Source: Desulfarculus sp.
GTDB taxonomy: Bacteria > Desulfobacterota > Desulfarculia > Desulfarculales > Desulfarculaceae
Length of the DNA stretch: 10,000 nt
Reading direction: 5' to 3'
NCBI GenBank assembly: GCA_020216805.1
Contig: JAIWNN010000111.1
Coordinates: forward strand, 1 to 10,000
Position 1 is the first letter of the stretch. Every line of letters begins with the position of its first letter. Both the position numbers and the translations under genes were made by a program. Under the pieces are notes generated by a model, which had not been told where the DNA came from, ran no database searches, and saw only the letters and a program-made list of their open reading frames with translations. Positions 7,486-10,000 of this stretch are shown here, in pieces.

Positions 7486-9474
7486 TCAGGCCGCTTGGGG
7501 CAGGTTGGTCCAATCGTCGTCGTCATCGCCCAGGCCGGCCCGGCCTGGCGCGGGGGCGTCCGTCCTGACCGCCAAGGGCCAGGGTGCTGGCGGCCGACCC
7601 GGTTCGTCCTGGTCCGGCGCGGGATCCTGGCCGCAGTCCGGCCTGGACCAAGGCCCAGAGCGGCCCGCGCCCTGCACAATGGCCCGCAGGGTCTCCAGGT
7701 GGTCCTCCAGACCCTGGGCCTGGGTGGTGAGTTGCTCGCTGGCGGCGGCGGTCTGTTGGGCTCCGGCGGCGTTTTGCTGGGTCACCCGGTCCAGGGCGGC
7801 GGCGGCCTGGCTCACTTGCTCGATGCCCAGGGCCTGCTCCCGGCTCATGCCGGCCATTTCGGCCACCAACTGGCCCAGGCGCTGGTTGTCCTGGCCCACC
7901 CGGGCGAAGGCCAGGACGGTCTGTTCCATCAGGCGGCCGCCCTCCTCCACCCGGGCGATGGTGTCCTTGATCAGGCCGGCGGTGTCGGCGGCCGAGGCCG
8001 CGCTGCGCTGGGCCAGGCGGCGCACCTCCTCGGCCACCACCGCGAAGCCGGCCCCAGCCGACCCGGCCCGGGCCGCCTCCACGGCGGCGTTCAAGGCCAG
8101 CAGGTTGGTCTGAAAGGCGATCTCGTCGATGGTCCGGACGATGCGCCCGGTCTGGAGGCTGGCCTGTTGGATCTGGGCCATGGCTTGGCCCAGAGTTTCG
8201 GCCAGCCGGCGGACGCGCTCCATCTCCTCTCCCGCCTGGCGGGAGAGTTGCTCGGCCAGGCCGGCGTGTTCGGCGCTGGCGCGGGTCATGGCCGCCATCT
8301 GCTCCAGGGTGGCGGCGGTCTGCTCCAGGCTGGCGGCCTGCTCGCCGGCGCCCTCGGCCAGGGTCTGACTGGCGTCGGCCATGGTCGCGGCCGCGCCGGC
8401 CACCTTCCGGGCCCCCTGATCCAGACCGTCCATCACCCGGCGCAGGGGCCGGGTCAGGCCGCGGCTGAGCAAGACGCTCAAGGCCAGCCCCAAGGCCATG
8501 GCCGCCGCCAATCCCGTCAGCACCAGGCGCATGGCGTTGGCCAGGCGTCCGCTGGTCTCTTCGGTCAGCCGGCCGATGCCGGCCAGGCCGGCGTCGGCGG
8601 CGCGGGTGGTCAGGGCGATCATGCCCTGGGACAAGACCTCGCGCTTTTGGCGCAGCTCCTCCAAAGCCAGCCAATTGTCCACCCAGGCCGCCAGGAGCGA
8701 CTGGTACTGCTCGGCGGCCGAGCGGCTGCCGGCCACCTGGGTCATCAGGGACGGCTCGGTGCGGCAGAGGCTGATCAGTTCGTCGAACAGCTCGCGCATG
8801 GCGGTCAGGTCGGCGTCCACCCGGCTCATCAACTCCTGGTCGTGGCTGGTCTGGGCCTGTCGGCTCTTGAGCAGGGCCGCGTTGCCGGAGTGGATCACCT
8901 GGTTCATGGCCTGGATGCGCTTCTGCCGCCAGATCAGCTTGTCGGCCGGTTGGCCCTCGGCGATGTCTCGCGCCAAGGCCTGGGCCTGGTCGGCCAAAAA
9001 GGCGTGGGCGTGGTCGGTGAACCGGGCCTGGGCCGCGCCCATCATGGTCAGATAGTTGGAGTTCTCCTCGGACTTCTCCTTGGTCAGCTCGACGATCTGG
9101 CGATACTCCCCGGCCTGGGCCCTGGCCTCTTGGGCGGCCGCGCCCAAACCGCCCAGCTCCGGGAAACGCTCGGCCAGTTGGGCGGCCTCGGCCGCGTGCT
9201 CCTCCACCTTCTGGAGACCCTCCAGGCCCTTTTCCAACAGCGCGGGGTCGCCGGTCATGGCGTAACCGCGCACCTCGAAGATGGTCCGGGACCAGTTGCG
9301 CTCCAAGTGGCTGGCCACCTCCACCTGGGGGGCGTAGGCCCGCTCCAGGGTGTCCTGCAGACCGCGCACCGCGTTCATCCGCCAGACCGCCAGCCCACCC
9401 AGGGCCAGGGTCAACAGGGTCAGCAGCCCGAAGGCGAGCTGCATCTTGGTGGAGAGCTTCAGGGTGAAAGGCAT
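7486..9474 (-). CDS. Transmembrane methyl-accepting chemotaxis protein with helical periplasmic sensor
   Basis: The 662-residue receptor starts at an ATG with a perfect AGGAGG seven bases upstream. Membrane spans are at about 12-31 and 313-337. The roughly 280 residues between them are almost all helical with no Cache or PAS signature. Length and pattern fit a helical bimodular (HBM) domain, the type found in the organic-acid receptor McpS, but this is by eye. After the second span only a short linker ([10 protein letters not shown]) precedes the coiled coil; the GDL and DE-G-L parts of a normal HAMP domain are missing. The CheA/CheW-binding tip is at 448-486 ([20 protein letters not shown], then GFAVVAEEV). 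Residues 603-662 form a Pro-rich, disordered tail with five Asp and a Trp (650-655). It probably reports an external chemical to the flagellar motor and is probably co-transcribed with the upstream GGDEF gene. Confidence 0.93.
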   Translation of the reverse strand: MPFTLKLSTKMQLAFGLLTLLTLALGGLAVWRMNAVRGLQDTLERAYAPQVEVASHLERNWSRTIFEVRGYAMTGDPALLEKGLEGLQKVEEHAAEAAQLAERFPELGGLGAAAQEARAQAGEYRQIVELTKEKSEENSNYLTMMGAAQARFTDHAHAFLADQAQALARDIAEGQPADKLIWRQKRIQAMNQVIHSGNAALLKSRQAQTSHDQELMSRVDADLTAMRELFDELISLCRTEPSLMTQVAGSRSAAEQYQSLLAAWVDNWLALEELRQKREVLSQGMIALTTRAADAGLAGIGRLTEETSGRLANAMRLVLTGLAAAMALGLALSVLLSRGLTRPLRRVMDGLDQGARKVAGAAATMADASQTLAEGAGEQAASLEQTAATLEQMAAMTRASAEHAGLAEQLSRQAGEEMERVRRLAETLGQAMAQIQQASLQTGRIVRTIDEIAFQTNLLALNAAVEAARAGSAGAGFAVVAEEVRRLAQRSAASAADTAGLIKDTIARVEEGGRLMEQTVLAFARVGQDNQRLGQLVAEMAGMSREQALGIEQVSQAAAALDRVTQQNAAGAQQTAAASEQLTTQAQGLEDHLETLRAIVQGAGRSGPWSRPDCGQDPAPDQDEPGRPPAPWPLAVRTDAPAPGRAGLGDDDDDWTNLPQAA

Positions 9475-9533
9475 GGGGCATCCTCCTGGTCGCGGGCGGG
9501 CGGGGCGGACCGCGCCGAACGCCTGGGGGTTGG

Positions 9534-10000
9534 TCAGCGTAAGTTTGGGCTCCGGAGCGGGGCCGGGCAGGCGGCCGAGGCCCGATCGCCCAGGGGCAGC
9601 CGTCGGTCGCGCACGTAAACGTTGCCGGGCAGGGACTTGGCGTAACGCTTGACCTCGGCCGCGCGCTGGCTGATCTGGCCCAGGTCGCAGCGGCCCAGGC
9701 AGTCGACGATGGCCATGGAGACCGAGATGAGGGGGAACTGACCGGGGTTGCCGTTGCGGTCCTTGCCCAGGACAAAGCCGCGCCGGCGGTCCTCCGGGGA
9801 ATAGCAGTGGGGCACCAGGCGGGCGAAGCAGCGCGTCACCGCCCGGCAGACCCGCTCGGCCCGCTCCGGGGTGGTGATGACCACGAAGTCGTCACCGCCC
9901 ACGTGGCCCACGAAGGCGTCCGGCCCGCCGTGGCGGCGCAGGGCCCAGACCAGGATCCGGCCCATCAGCAGGATCACCTTGTCGCCGGCCTCGAAACCGT
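9534..10000 (-). CDS. GGDEF-domain protein, C-terminal part (5' end outside window)
   Basis: The frame is open to the right edge; the first visible residues are GFEAGDK, typical of the GGDEF fold, so the true start is outside. Possible internal starts such as the GTG at 9977 lie inside the domain and are rejected. The signature at 9885-9899 reads GGDDF in place of GGDEF. GGDEF domains make cyclic di-GMP from two GTP; the Glu-to-Asp change at the fourth position makes activity uncertain. No RxxD inhibitory site is seen at the usual place before the motif. The following [20 protein letters not shown] insert and [11 protein letters not shown] strand are seen in a subgroup of bacterial GGDEF proteins. 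The last 20 or so residues (Ala/Pro/Arg-rich) are outside the fold. Transmembrane chemoreceptor follows after 59 bases. Confidence 0.85.
   Translation of the reverse strand, partial: GFEAGDKVILLMGRILVWALRRHGGPDAFVGHVGGDDFVVITTPERAERVCRAVTRCFARLVPHCYSPEDRRRGFVLGKDRNGNPGQFPLISVSMAIVDCLGRCDLGQISQRAAEVKRYAKSLPGNVYVRDRRLPLGDRASAACPAPLRSPNLR

Noticed and set aside
7328..7513. Extension of the RHH regulator up to an ATG at 7513
   Set aside because: The extra 62 residues are Pro/Arg-rich, run through the hairpin and the operator-promoter, and the ATG at 7327 has a good ribosome binding site directly before an ideal RHH start.
7486..7530. CheR-docking pentapeptide at the C-terminus of the transmembrane chemoreceptor
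   Set aside because: The DWTNL segment lacks the second aromatic residue and is not at the very end of the protein.
7330..9618. Open frames of 762 codons on the plus strand (7330-9618) and 750 codons on the minus strand (7523-9775) across the transmembrane chemoreceptor
   Set aside because: They are by-products of very high GC content. Their translations are low-complexity (Gly/Leu/His or Pro/Arg/Gly rich), whereas the 7486-9474 frame has clear receptor motifs, membrane spans and a perfect ribosome binding site.

Overview
All nine genes supported here lie on the minus strand, so the window reads from right to left. The DNA is very GC-rich. The gene set is a FleQ/NtrC-class sigma-54 activator, two chemoreceptors, a GGDEF protein, a zinc-type ABC importer and a ribbon-helix-helix regulator with a cysteine ribbon. 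This fits a motile, environmental, high-GC Gram-negative bacterium. My best guess is a deltaproteobacterium (Desulfobacterota), but this rests on family resemblance and not on a marker gene.

Right end (7486-10000): the C-terminal part of a GGDEF-domain protein is followed after 59 bases by a transmembrane chemoreceptor with a large, all-helical periplasmic domain. The two are probably co-transcribed. A long GC-rich hairpin (7416-7459) lies just after the chemoreceptor.

Middle (4433-7383): this is a compact four-gene zinc-import operon: RHH regulator, solute-binding protein (ZnuA-like), ATPase (ZnuC-like) and permease (ZnuB-like). The gaps are 37 bases, 1 base and an 8-base overlap. A single sigma-70-type promoter precedes the regulator, and a perfect 7-3-7 palindrome lies between and over its -35 and -10 elements. 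This strongly suggests that the regulator represses the whole operon.

Left half (1-4328): a soluble chemoreceptor with its sensor domain at the C-terminus, a sigma-54 activator with a degenerate receiver domain, and a secreted AMIN-domain protein that runs off the left edge. Both the chemoreceptor and the AMIN gene have consensus -24/-12 sigma-54 promoters (TGGCAC-N5-TTGCT) at 4311-4327 and 1134-1150. The activator gene lies between them, so the three genes look like a local sigma-54 circuit, possibly part of a motility or envelope regulon. The most notable points are this circuit, the unusual zinc regulator with its operator, the inverted domain order of the soluble chemoreceptor, and a nearly identical 45-bp tandem repeat inside the AMIN gene.
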